Assembly (NCBI GenBank): GCA_030386875.1
Contig: CM059559.1
Location: forward strand, 6,569,177 to 6,633,176
Direction of reading: 5' to 3'
From: Morinoia aosen
Lineage: Eukaryota > Arthropoda > Malacostraca > Amphipoda > Talitridae
Length of the DNA stretch: 64,000 bases
Below the pieces are notes generated by a model. That model did no database searches. It saw nothing but the letters and a program-made list of their open reading frames with translations, and was not told the origin of the DNA. Positions 32,191 through 44,589 of this stretch are shown piece after piece; position 1 is the stretch's first letter, and each line of letters opens with the position of its first letter. Position numbers and translations under genes: made by a program.

Positions 32191-32428
32191 CTTATGACGC
32201 GTGAGTAGCATTGCCTTTTCTACGGAGTCATAACAAAAAAAATTGAACACGCGTGCGGGAATCAAAAAGCAAAATTCGCATTAATTTCGAGGAGAGGAAA
32301 AGTTTTCCTCCAAAGAAACAATGAACAGATATTAGCTGGTATTTAACATACTCGTGAATGTCCGCGAAAAGACCGTCGGATTCAAGAAAATCAAACGGCA
32401 TGAAAGAACACTTCGACACACAGGACCC
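32191..32428. other. Unique spacer
   Basis: Unique AT-rich sequence. A 104-codon minus frame (32228-32542) is carried by the 15-bp array (pentapeptide CIFYS repeats) and is not recognisable outside it. Confidence 0.5.
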
Positions 32429-32525
32429 AAAAATACACGAGTAAAAAATACACGAGTAAAAAATACACGAGTAAAAAATACACGAGTAAAAAATACACGA
32501 GTAAAAAATACACGAGTAAAAATTC
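32429..32525. repeat. 15-bp tandem array
   Basis: Six to seven copies of AATACACGAGTAAAA. Confidence 0.95.
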
Positions 32526-32869
32526 ACAACCCAAAATAGCACAAATTTTGGGACACCCCGTGCGTGTGCTCCGTGTCACGACACTTCACTATACAGCGGC
32601 CCTCGCATTCCACATGCCTTGTTTTTTGAACAAAATACAAAATATAAGTAGTAGTAGAAGACTATTTCGAAATACAAGTAGTCCAACCAAATACATGTAG
32701 TTTAGTCGTAGTTGACTTCTTCAAGATATAAGTAGTCCTACCAAATACATAAAGTCGTTGTCGTACTAGTAGGAGACTTCTTCAAAATGCAAGTGGTCCA
32801 AGTTGCCCCCAGTTATTCAATCACTCACCACGTTAGTTGAACGCCTGGGACTGGTATTATAATTACTAC
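32526..32869. other. Spacer with loose AAATACAAGTAGTCC repeats
   Basis: Degenerate AAATACAAGTAGTCC / AAATACATGTAGTTT / AGATATAAGTAGTCC pieces at about 32635-32790. Otherwise unique. Confidence 0.5.
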
Positions 32870-35800
32870 ACCACTATTATACCACTAGTTAGTTTGGGAT
32901 ATCATTACCCCATTATTACAGCACTAGTTAGCTTGGGACAGCATTACCCCATTATTACAGCACTAGTTAGCTTGGGACATCATTACCCCATTATTACAGC
33001 ACTAGTTAGCTTGGGACATCATTACCCCATTATTACAGCACTAGTTAGTTTGGGACAGCATTACCCCATTATTACAGCACTAGTTAGCTTGGGACATCAT
33101 TACCCCATTATTACAGCACTAGTTAGCTTGGGACATCATTACCCCATTATTACAGCACTAGTTAGTTTGGGACAGCACTACCCCATTATTACAGCACTAG
33201 TTAGCTTGGGACATCATTACCCCATTATTACAGCACTAGTTAGCTTGGGACATCATTACCCCATTATTACAGCACTAGTTAGTTTGGGATATCATTACCC
33301 CATTATTACAGCATTAGTTAGCTTGGGACATCATTACCCCATTATTACAGCACTAGTTAGCTTGGGACATCATTACCCCATTATTACAGCACTAGTTAGC
33401 TTGGGACATCATTACCCCATTATTACAGCACTAGTTAGCTTGGGACATCATTACCCCATTATTACAGCACTAACTAGCTTGGGACATCATTACCCCATTA
33501 TTACAGCACTAGTTAGCTTGGGACATCATTACCCCATTATTACAGCACTAGTTAGCTTGGGACATCATTACCCCATTATTACAGCACTAGTTAGCTTGGG
33601 ACATCATTACCCCATTATTACAGCACTAGTTAGTTTGGGACATCATTACCCCATTATTACAGCACTAGTTAGCTTGGGACATCATTACCCCATTATTACA
33701 GCACTAGTTAGCTTGGGACATCATTACCCCATTATTACAGCACTAGTTAGCTTGGGACATCATTACCCCATTATTACAGCACTAGTTAGCTTGGGACATC
33801 ATTACCCCATTATTACAGCACTAGTTAGCTTGGGACATCATTACCCCATTATTACAGCACTAGTTAGCTTGGGACATCATTACCCCATTATTACAGCACT
33901 AGTTAGCTTGGGACATCATTACCCCATTATTACAGCACTAGTTAGCTTGGGACATCATTACCCCATTATTACAGCACTAGTTAGCTTGGGACATCATTAC
34001 CCCATTATTACAGCACTAGTTAGCTTGGGACATCATTACCCCATTATTACAGCACTAGTTAGCTTGGGACATCATTACCCCATTATTACAGCACTAGTTA
34101 GCTTGGGACATCATTACCCCATTATTACAGCACTAGTTAGCTTGGGACATCATTACCCCATTATTACAGCACTAGTTAGCTTGGGACATCATTACCCCAT
34201 TATTACAGCACTAGTTAGCTTGGGACATCATTACCCCATTATTACAGCACTAGTTAGCTTGGGACATCATTACCCCATTATTACAGCACTAGTTAGCTTG
34301 GGACATCATTACCCCATTATTACAGCACTAGTTAGCTTGGGACATCATTACCCCATTATTACAGCACTAGTTAGCTTGGGACATCATTACCCCATTATTA
34401 CAGCACTAGTTAGCTTGGGACATCATTACCCCATTATTACAGCACTAGTTAGCTTGGGACATCATTACCCCATTATTACAGCACTAGTTAGTTTGGGACA
34501 TCATTACCCCATTATTACAGCACTAGTTAGCTTGGGACATCATTACCCCATTATTACAGCACTAGTTAGCTTGGGACATCATTACCCCATTATTACAGCA
34601 CTAGTTAGCTAGGGACATCATTACCCCATTATCACAGCACTAGTTAGCTTGGGACATCATTACCCCATTATTACAGCACTAGTTAGCTTGGGACATCATT
34701 ACCCCATTATTACAGCACTAGTTAGCTAGGGACATCATTACCCCATTATCACAGCACTAGTTAGCTTGGGACATCATTACCCCATTATTACAGCACTAGT
34801 TAGCTTGGGACATCATTACCCCATTATTACAGCACTAGTTAGCTTGGGACATCATTACCCCATTATTACAGCACTAGTTAGCTTGGGACATCATTACCCC
34901 ATTATTACAGCACTAGTTAGCTTGGGACATCATTACCCCATTATTACAGCACTAGTTAGCTTGGGACATCATTACCCCATTATTACAGCACTAGTTAGCT
35001 TGGGACATCATTACCCCATTATTACAGCACTAGTTAGCTTGGGACATCATTACCCCATTATTACAGCACTAGTTAGTTTGGGACATCATTACCCCATTAT
35101 TACAGCACTAGTTAGCTAGGGACATCATTACCCCATTATTACAGCACTAGTTAGCTTGGGACATCATTACCCCATTATTACAGCACTAGTTAGCTAGGGA
35201 CATCATTACCCCATTATTACAGCACTAGTTAGCTTGGGACATCATTACCCCATTATTACAGCACTAGTTAGCTTGGGACATCATTACCCCATTATTACAG
35301 CACTAGTTAGCTTGGGACATCATTACCCCATTATTACAGCACTAGTTAGCTTGGGACATCATTACCCCATTATTACAGCACTAGTTAGCTTGGGACATCA
35401 TTACCCCATTATTACAGCACTAGTTAGCTTGGGACATCATTACCCCATTATTACAGCACTAGTTAGCTTGGGACATCATTACCCCATTATTACAGCACTA
35501 GTTAGCTAGGGACATCATTACCCCATTATTACAGCACTAGTTAGCTTGGGACATCATTACCCCATTATTACAGCACTAGTTAGCTAGGGACATCATTACC
35601 CCATTATTACAGCACTAGTTAGCTTGGGACATCATTACCCCATTATTACAGCACTAGTTAGCTTGGGACATCATTACCCCATTATTACAGCACTAGTTAG
35701 CTAGGGACATCATTACCCCATTATTACAGCACTAGTTAGCTTGGGACATCATTACCCCATTATTACAGCACTAGTTAGCTTGGGACATCATTACCCCATT

Positions 35801-38745
35801 ATTACAGCACTAGTTAGCTTGGGACATCATTACCCCATTATTACAGCACTAGTTAGCTTGGGACATCATTACCCCATTATTACAGCACTAGTTAGCTTGG
35901 GACATCATTACCCCATTATTACAGCACTAGTTAGCTTGGGACATCATTACCCCATTATTACAGCACTAGTTAGCTTGGGACATCATTACCCCATTATTAC
36001 AGCACTAGTTAGCTTGGGACATCATTACCCCATTATTACAGCACTAGTTAGCTTGGGACATCATTACCCCATTATTACAGCACTAGTTAGCTTGGGACAT
36101 CATTACCCCATTATTACAGCACTAGTTAGCTTGGGACATCATTACCCCATTATTACAGCACTAGTTAGCTTGGGACATCATTACCCCATTATTACAGCAC
36201 TAGTTAGCTTGGGACATCATTACCCCATTATTACAGCACTAGTTAGCTTGGGACATCATTACCCCATTATTACAGCACTAGTTAGCTTGGGACATCATTA
36301 CCCCATTATTACAGCACTAGTTAGCTTGGGACATCATTACCCCATTATTACAGCACTAGTTAGTTTGGGACATCATTACCCCATTATTACAGCACTAGTT
36401 AGCTTGGGACATCATTACCCCATTATTACAGCACTAGTTAGCTTGGGACATCATTACCCCATTATTACAGCACTAGTTAGCTAGGGACATCATTACCCCA
36501 TTATCACAGCACTAGTTAGCTTGGGACATCATTACCCCATTATTACAGCACTAGTTAGCTTGGGACATCATTACCCCATTATTACAGCACTAGTTAGCTA
36601 GGGACATCATTACCCCATTATCACAGCACTAGTTAGCTTGGGACATCATTACCCCATTATTACAGCACTAGTTAGCTTGGGACATCATTACCCCATTATT
36701 ACAGCACTAGTTAGCTTGGGACATCATTACCCCATTATTACAGCACTAGTTAGCTTGGGACATCATTACCCCATTATTACAGCACTAGTTAGCTTGGGAC
36801 ATCATTACCCCATTATTACAGCACTAGTTAGCTTGGGACATCATTACCCCATTATTACAGCACTAGTTAGCTTGGGACATCATTACCCCATTATTACAGC
36901 ACTAGTTAGCTTGGGACATCATTACCCCATTATTACAGCACTAGTTAGTTTGGGACATCATTACCCCATTATTACAGCACTAGTTAGCTAGGGACATCAT
37001 TACCCCATTATTACAGCACTAGTTAGCTTGGGACATCATTACCCCATTATTACAGCACTAGTTAGCTAGGGACATCATTACCCCATTATTACAGCACTAG
37101 TTAGCTTGGGACATCATTACCCCATTATTACAGCACTAGTTAGCTTGGGACATCATTACCCCATTATTACAGCACTAGTTAGCTTGGGACATCATTACCC
37201 CATTATTACAGCACTAGTTAGCTTGGGACATCATTACCCCATTATTACAGCACTAGTTAGCTTGGGACATCATTACCCCATTATTACAGCACTAGTTAGC
37301 TTGGGACATCATTACCCCATTATTACAGCACTAGTTAGCTTGGGACATCATTACCCCATTATTACAGCACTAGTTAGCTAGGGACATCATTACCCCATTA
37401 TTACAGCACTAGTTAGCTTGGGACATCATTACCCCATTATTACAGCACTAGTTAGCTAGGGACATCATTACCCCATTATTACAGCACTAGTTAGCTTGGG
37501 ACATCATTACCCCATTATTACAGCACTAGTTAGCTTGGGACATCATTACCCCATTATTACAGCACTAGTTAGCTAGGGACATCATTACCCCATTATTACA
37601 GCACTAGTTAGCTTGGGACATCATTACCCCATTATTACAGCACTAGTTAGCTTGGGACATCATTACCCCATTATTACAGCACTAGTTAGCTTGGGACATC
37701 ATTACCCCATTATTACAGCACTAGTTAGCTTGGGACATCATTACCCCATTATTACAGCACTAGTTAGCTTGGGACATCATTACCCCATTATTACAGCACT
37801 AGTTAGCTTGGGACATCATTACCCCATTATTACAGCACTAGTTAGTTTGGGACAGCATTACCCCATTATTACAGCACTAGTTAGCTTGGGACATCATTAC
37901 CCCATTATTACAGCACTAGTTAGCTTGGGACATCATTACCCCATTATTACAGCACTAGTTAGCTTGGGACATCATTACCCCATTATTACAGCACTAGTTA
38001 GCTTGGGACATCATTACCCCATTATTACAGCACTAGTTAGCTTGGGACATCATTACCCCATTATTACAGCACTAGTTAGCTTGGGACATCATTACCCCAT
38101 TATTACAGCACTAGTTAGCTTGGGACATCATTACCCCATTATTACAGCACTAGTTAGCTTGGGACATCATTACCCCATTATTACAGCACTAGTTAGCTTG
38201 GGACATCATTACCCCATTATTACAGCACTAGTTAGCTTGGGACATCATTACCCCATTATTACAGCACTAGTTAGCTTGGGACATCATTACCCCATTATTA
38301 CAGCACTAGTTAGCTTGGGACATCATTACCCCATTATTACAGCACTAGTTAGCTTGGGACATCATTACCCCATTATTACAGCACTAGTTAGCTTGGGACA
38401 TCATTACCCCATTATTACAGCACTAGTTAGCTTGGGACATCATTACCCCATTATTACAGCACTAGTTAGCTTGGGACATCATTACCCCATTATTACAACA
38501 CTAGTTAGCTTGGGACATCATTACCCCATTATTACAACACTAGTTAGCTTGGGACATCATTACCCCATTATTACAGCACTAGTTAGCTTGGGACATCATT
38601 ACCCCATTATTACAGCACTGGTTAGCTTGGGACATCATTACCCCATTATTACAGCACTAGTTAGCTTGGGACATCATTACCCCATTATTACAGCACTAGT
38701 TAGCTTGGGACATCATTACCCCATTATTACAGCACTAGTTAGCTC
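32870..38745. repeat. 39-bp tandem array with 1872-bp duplication
   Basis: About 150 copies of a 39-bp unit: AGCTTGGGACATCATTACC then CCATTATTACAGCACTAGTT (SpeI site ACTAGT). Rare variants: TTGGGA to TAGGGA, AGCTTG to AGTTTG, GACATC to GACAGC, TTATTACA to TTATCACA. The variant pattern repeats with an exact 1872-bp (48-unit) offset (see findings). The only open plus frame reads 13-residue repeats (SLGHHYPIITALV) and is closed wherever a TAG variant unit occurs. I see no reason to call it coding. Confidence 0.98.
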
Positions 38746-38999
38746 AAGACTCGCTGGCCACAATAGAGGCGATCTCATGTGAAAAAAGAAAATAAAATAA
38801 TGAGAAACACTTCATTTCCAATACAAATAATACAATGAACACATCTTTGTTTTCTAAAATATCTTAAAGTAAGGGTCCTTATATGCCACACACATGAATA
38901 TCATAATACCCATGTCACCAGTCGAAATAAATCATTGAGGGCGATGTATTCCTTATGTTTTTTAATTAAGATTTGATTATACATGTCAGTAAAATAATA
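38746..38999. other. Unique AT-rich spacer
   Basis: Unique sequence, nothing recognised. Confidence 0.5.
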
Positions 39000-39310
39000 A
39001 AAGAGAACACAATGACGTCAGAGCAAAGAGAAAGGACCATTTGTTAGTGGCATGAACTGCAGGGAACGTGGAATATGTGCACAAGGTCTGTTCCCACACT
39101 ATACCCTGAAGCAGTAAATTAGAAAAGAAGGACACATTAGGATAGAAACAGCAAGTTAGGAAGGAAGAGGGAGGAAAGACAGAGAAGAGAGAGCCAGGAA
39201 GGCATCAAAGCTGAAAGAAGCAAAGTGGGCACGAAAGATAGAAGTCCCTAAGACCTATGTATGGATAAGGGGACCTAACAGTATCCCCCTAGTGGACGCT
39301 AGTCCCTGTA
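39000..39310 (+). repeat. SINE-like family A, copy 6 (diverged)
   Basis: Recognisable by CAGGGAACGTGGAATATGTG, CACAAGGTCTGTTCCCACAC, GGATAGAAACAGCAAGTTAG, CATCAAAGCTGAA and AGTATCCCCCTAGTGGAC. Middle part expanded with purine-rich sequence. Confidence 0.6.
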
Positions 39311-39339
39311 GCACGGGATACCCTTTCACACTCTTCTAA

Positions 39340-40115
39340 CGTAGCACACCCTTTCAACCCTCCCCACTTCCCCACCAAGTCACCCTTTCAACACTCCCCA
39401 CCTCCCCACTTCCCTACCAAACCACCCTTTCAACACTCCTCACCTCCCCACATCCCCACCAAGTCACCCTTTCAACACTCCCCACCTCCCCACTTCCCCA
39501 CTTCCCCACCAAGTCACCCTTTCAACACTCCCCACCTCCCCACTTCCCCACCAAGTCACCCTTTCAACACTCCTCACCTCCCCACCTCCCCACCTCCCCA
39601 CCTCCCCACCTCCCCACTTCCCCACCAAGTCACCCTTTCAACACTCCCCACCTCCCCACCAAGTCACCCTTTCAACACTCCTCACCTCCCCACCTCCCCA
39701 CCAAGTCACCCTTTCAACACTCCTCACCTCCCCACTTCCCCGACAAGCCACCCTTTCAACACTCCCCACCTCCCCACTTCCCCACCAAGTCACCCTTTCA
39801 ACACTCCCCACCTCCCCACTTCCCCACCAAGTCACCCTTTCAACACTCCTCACCTCCCCACTTCCCCACCAAGTCACCCTTTCAACACTCCCCACCTCCC
39901 CACTTCCCCACCAAGCCACCCTTTCAACACTCCCCACCTCCCCACTTCCCCACCAAGTCACCCTTTCAACACTCCTCACCTCCCCACTTCCCCACCAAGT
40001 CACCCTTTCAACACTCCCCACCTCCCCACCAAGCCACCCTTTCAACACTCTCCACCTCCCCACTTCCCCACCAAGCCACCCTTTCAACACTCCCCACCTC
40101 CCCACTTCCCCATCC
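39340..40115. repeat. 42-bp tandem array
   Basis: About 18 copies of a 42-bp unit: ACCAAGTCACCCTTTCAACA then CTCCCCACCTCCCCACTTCC. Lengths vary by whole CTCCCCAC sub-units (for example about 39565-39625). The minus frame of 552 residues joins this array to the next one and is an artefact. Confidence 0.95.
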
Positions 40116-40309
40116 CTCCCCACTCCCCAGCACTCACACCGTAATGGGTAACACGAGCGTCTCAGGCTGCGCGGCCTCCCCAACCCCGGGGAATGATTGA
40201 CACCAGCGTGGGGAAGGTGACACGACAAGCAAAAAAGCCTAATGGGGAAGAGATCGGCCGGCGACGCAAAAACTCGGCGCTTCAAAAGTGGGGAATTTTG
40301 GTGCGGGCG
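40116..40309. other. Unique GC-rich spacer
   Basis: Unique sequence between a C-rich and a G-rich array. Nothing recognised. Confidence 0.5.
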
Positions 40310-41275
40310 CTGAGATTGTGGTGGTGTGGTGTGGTGGTGTGATGTTGGTGTGGTGTGGTTGTGATGGTGGTGTGATGGTCGTTTGGTTGTGGTGACGGTG
40401 TGGTTGTGGTGACGGTGTGGTTGTGGTGACGGTGTGGTTGTGGTGACGGTGTGGTTGTGGTGACGGTGTGGTTGTGGTGACGGTGTGGTTGTGGTGACGG
40501 TGTGGTTGTGGTGACGGTGTGGTTGTGGTGACGGTGTGGTTGTGGTGACGGTGTGGTTGTGGTGACGGTGTGGTTGTGGTGACGGTGTGGTTGTGGTGAC
40601 GGTGTGGTTGTGGTGACGGTGTGGTTGTGGTGACGGTGTGGTTGTGGTGATGGTGTGGTTGTGGTGACGGTGTGGTTGTGGTGACGGTGTGGTTGTGGTG
40701 ACGGTGTGGTTGTGGTGACGGTGTGGTTGTGGTGACGGTGTGGTTGTGGTGACGGTGTGGTTGTCGTGACGGTGTGGTTGTCGTGACGGTGGGGTTGTGG
40801 TGACGGTGGGGTTGTGGTGACGGTGGGGTTGTGGTGACGGTGGGGTTGTGGTGACGGTGGGGTTGTGGTGACGGTGGGGTTGTGGTGACGGTGGGGTTGT
40901 GGTGACGGTGGGGTTGTGGTGACGGTGGGGTTGTGGTGACGGTGGGGTTGTGGTGACGGTGGGGTTGTGGGGACAGTGGGGTTGTGGGGACAGTGGGGTT
41001 GTGGGGACAGTGGGGTTGTGGTGACGGTGGGGTTGTGGTGACGGTGGGGTTGTGGTGACGGTGGGGTTGTGGTGACGGTGGGGTTGTGGTGACGGTGGGG
41101 TTGTGGGGACAGTGGGGTTGTGGGGACAGTAGGGTTGTGGTGACGGTGGGGTTGTGGGGACAGTGGGGTTGTGGGGACAGTGGGGTTGTGGTGACGGTGG
41201 GGTTGTGGTGACGGTGGGGTTGTGGTGACGGTGGGGTTGTGGGGACAGTGGGGTTGTGGTGACGGTTGTGGTGAC
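40310..41275. repeat. 17-bp tandem array
   Basis: About 57 copies in two blocks: GGTTGTGGTGACGGTGT (about 40380-40790) and GGTTGTGGTGACGGTGG (about 40790-41270), the latter interspersed with GGTTGTGGGGACAGTGG. Confidence 0.96.
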
Positions 41276-41384
41276 AGTATAGAGCCAAAACTTCATCTAC
41301 TCAATATATTGAAGAGAAGGGACCACGAGAGCAGCCCTACACCGCACCTCGTACCGCTTAAAACAAAAAGCAACTTTTGCGTTC

Positions 41385-41707
41385 AGATTAGTTCAGATCG
41401 TAAGTTGGTTCAAGTCTCCATAACCGCAACAAAGGTGTTCCCACGCGAGGGAGAGAGAGGAAGCCACTATTTAACAAGTAATTAAGGGAAGGGGGACTCT
41501 GTGCACATGTGAGTGCCCTCATCCTGCGTGTAAAAACAGCAGGATTGAAAAGGAGGATGACTGGCCTCAGTCCAGTCTTTGGTAGTTGAAGAAGAAAGCA
41601 GATGATGTTGAAAAAGAGGACAGCATTAAACTGAAAAAGGATGTTCCGTAATAAAACAAATATTCTATTTTAATAAAAGGAAGGCTTTTCAGCTCGGGAT
41701 CTCACTT
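41385..41707 (+). repeat. SINE-like family A, copy 7 (diverged)
   Basis: Shares CATAACCGCAACAAAGGTG, AAGTAATTAAGGGAAGGGGG, TTGAAGAAGAAAGCAG, GGACAGCATTAAACTGAAAA and TCAGCTCGGGATCTCACTT with the family. The 3' end beyond TCTCACTT is missing. Confidence 0.65.
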
Positions 41708-41869
41708 CAGCGTGACATGCCAGCCACCAGCTAGAAGACGGCTGCGAGCGATGCAGCTTTTTTGTTCGAAAGCCGATATTTTCTATATTTATACGTTGAA
41801 ATATCTATACAACTGAAATCAATATCTTCAAAAACACGCTCTTCTTTACACTAACTGGATGCAGCTCTG
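41708..41869. other. Unique spacer
   Basis: Nothing recognised. The 63-codon minus frame 41805-41996 is mostly array. Confidence 0.5.
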
Positions 41870-42570
41870 GGGAGTTCAAGATGTCGCGTATCATGAACTC
41901 AGTGACCGGGATTCCATGATATTCCGTGTACCATGACCTCAGTGGCCGGGATGCCATGATATTACGTGTACATGACCTCAGTGACCGGGATGCCATGATA
42001 TTCCGCGTATCATGAACTCAGTGACCGGGACGCCATGATATTCCGTGTACATGACCTCAGTGACCGGGATGCCATGACATTCCGTGTACCATGACCTCAG
42101 TGCCCGGGATTCCATGATATTCCGCGTATCATGAACTCAGTGACCGGGATTATAGATTAGATTATTAGTTAGCTTAAGCCTCCCTATCTATAACAAAGGC
42201 GATCCAAAGAGAGGAAGGAAGAAGGCACCATCTAGCATGGAGTTAGGGGAACGCGGAATCCATGCAGAAAGGGCATAGAAACAGTAAGATAAGAAAGAAG
42301 TTCATGAAACAAGATCAAAGTTGAAGAAGAAAGTAGTAGGTGCGGAAAGAACAGGACAGCAGAGAACCGAAAAAAAATGGTTCTTTATATAACAAAAGCA
42401 TTTTATTTCAACTAAAAGAAGGCCTACATAACTCTCAGCTCGGGCCCTCGCATTGTCCCCCTAGGAGCGCTAATTCCCATAGATACAATAGTTGTATCTC
42501 CCTGAGGGGTCAGTGACCGGGATGCCATGATATTCCGCGCACCATGAACTCAGTGACCGGGATTCTATAA
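41870..42570. repeat. ~40-bp array split by a SINE-like insertion
   Basis: About seven copies (41870-42150) plus one and a half (42511-42570) of a 38-40 bp unit: CATGATATTCCGTGTACCAT then GACCTCAGTGACCGGGATGC. The array is interrupted by SINE-like copy 8. Confidence 0.9.
42151..42510 (+). repeat. SINE-like family A, copy 8 (full length, defines boundaries)
   Basis: 360 bp from TATAGATTAGATTATTAG to CTCCCTGAGGGGT, inside the ~40-bp array. CAGTGACCGGGAT (13 bp) stands immediately before it (42138-42150) and after it (42511-42523), while uninterrupted array units have it once, followed by GCCATG. This gives exact ends and a 13-bp target duplication. No terminal inverted repeats, no poly-A, no coding frame. 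Confidence 0.85.
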
Positions 42571-43254
42571 GACTCGAAGATTGCAATTCTCATGGTACTT
42601 GAACTGCTCGTACGAACTTCACCACGTTTCACTAGAATGTGCCTGTATGGTGCACAGAGATCAGGATCAGAACGTTTCAACAATTAACGCCGTTGTAGCG
42701 ACACAGCCAACAGCGTAAGTCCTTCCGCTGACTTGGCTATGGAACGAGCCCGTTTTCCTGGCCACTATGCTGAAAAAATGTATAAAATCAGTTCAAGCCT
42801 CAGAATTATGAGCTACAAGCAACAGCACGCAACGCAGCCAAGTCGACAGCAGAACTTGCGCAACCAGCTGCACTGCAGCGACGACACCGACGGCACCGGA
42901 CGGAGACGCTGTGGGGGCAAAAGGGCCATGCAGGGCCTTCTCCCTCCTGACGACGTGCGAACCCAACATTCTGAACCTTGAATTCTGAATTTAAATTTTT
43001 TAATTTCGAATTACCGAAATTTGGCATCTTGAATCCTGAATTCTGTATTTATCTTCATAAATTCTGAGTTTCCAGTAGCTCTTCAATTCTGCAGAACAGC
43101 ACACCGCACCTTTTGTGAGGGCCCGCACACCCCTCGCCAGGCCTGCACACAGCGCGTCTCCCAGCCCTGCCTTGCTGACGGTCTCGGCGTCACCTCAGTT
43201 CCTTCTCCCTTCTTGTCGGGCCTGTCCTTCGGGTCTTCGCTGAGTGTCGACTCT
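42571..43254. other. Unique spacer
   Basis: Unique sequence. An 82-codon plus frame (42733-42981, starting MAMERARFPGHYAEKMY) is unrecognised and could be chance. 42960-43080 has loose TTGAATTCTGAATTT repeats. Confidence 0.45.
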
Positions 43255-44560
43255 ACGTAGTCTTTTGTCCAGTCTTTCTTTGGTCCAGTCTTTCTTTGGT
43301 CCAGTCCGTCTTTGGTCCAGTCCGTCTTTGGTCCAGTCCGTCTTTGGTCCAGTCTGTCTTTGGTCCAGTCTGTCTTCGGTCCAGTCTGTCTTTGGTCCAG
43401 TCTGTCTTTGGTCCAGTCTGTCTTTGGTCCAGTCTTTCTTTGGCCCACTCTTTCTTTGGTCCACTCTTTCTTTGGCCCAGTCTTTCTTTGGCCCAGTCTT
43501 TCTTTGATCCAGTCTGTCTTTGGTCCAGTCTGTCTTTGGTCCAGTCTGTCTTTGGTCCAGTCTTTCTTTGGTCCACTCTTTCTTTGGTCCACTCTTTCTT
43601 TGGCCCAGTCTTTCTTTGGTCCAGTCTGTCTTTGGTCCAGTCTGTCTTTGGTCCAGTCTGTCTTTGGTCCAGTCTGTCTTTGGTCCAGTCTGTCTTTGGT
43701 CCAGTCTGTCTTTGGTCCAGTCTGTCTTTGATCCAGTCTGTCTTTGGTCCAGTCTGTCTTTGGTCCAGTCTGTCTTTGGTCCAGTCTGTCTTTGGTCCCG
43801 TCTGTCTTTGGTCCAGTCTGTCTTTGATCCAGTCTGTCTTTGATCCAGTCTGTCTTTGGTCCAGTCTGTCTTTGGTCCAGTCTGTCTTTGGTCCAGTCTT
43901 TCTTTGGTCCAGTCTTTCATTGATCCAGTCTTTCATTGATCCAGTCTTTCATTGATCCAGTCTGTCTTTGATCCAGTCTGTCTTTGGTCCCGTCTGTCTT
44001 TGGTCCAGTCTGTCTTTGGTCCAGTCTGTCTTTGGTCCAGTCTGTCTTTGGTCCAGTCTGTCTTTGGTCCAGTCTGTCTTTGGTCCAGTCTGTCTTTGGT
44101 CCAGTCTGTCTTTGGTCCAGTCTGTCTTTGGTCCAGCCTGTCTTTGGTCCAGCCTGTCTTTGGTCCAGTCTGTCTTTGGTCCAGTCTGTCTTTGGTCCAG
44201 TCTGTCTTTGGTCCAGTCTGTCTTTGGTCCAGTCTTTCTTTGGTCCAGTCTTTCTTTGGTCCAGTCTTTCTTTGGTCCAGTCTTTCTTTGGTCCAGTCTT
44301 TCTTTGGTCCAGTCTTTCTTTGGTCCAGTCTTTCTTTGGTCCAGTCTTTCTTTGGTCCAGTCTTTCTTTGGTCCAGTCTTTCTTTGGTCCAGTCTTTCTT
44401 TGGTCCAGTCTTTCTTTGGTCCAGTCTTTCTTTGGTCCAGTCTTTCTTTGGTCCAGTCTTTCTTTGGTCCAGTCTGTCTTTGGTCCAGTCTGTCTTTGGT
44501 CCAGTCTGTCTTTGGTCCAGTCTGTCTTTGGTCCAGTCTGTCTTTGGTCCAGTCCAATTT
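43255..44560. repeat. 16-bp tandem array
   Basis: About 81 copies of TCTTTGGTCCAGTCTG or TCTTTGGTCCAGTCTT in blocks, with GATCC, GGCCC and CCACTC variants. All frames on both strands are open (139-436 residues). Confidence 0.97.
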
Positions 44561-44589
44561 TTGGCCCGATCTTTCGCCCAGTCGTCTTT

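Noticed and set aside
32837-34612. 591-codon frame of 13-residue repeats in the 39-bp array
   Set aside because: Only one frame is open because of the period, and TAG variants are tolerated freely further along the array. No flanking gene structure.
42733-42981. 82-codon plus frame as a gene
   Set aside because: No recognisable motif, and composition not distinct from surrounding unique sequence. Listed only as part of the spacer.
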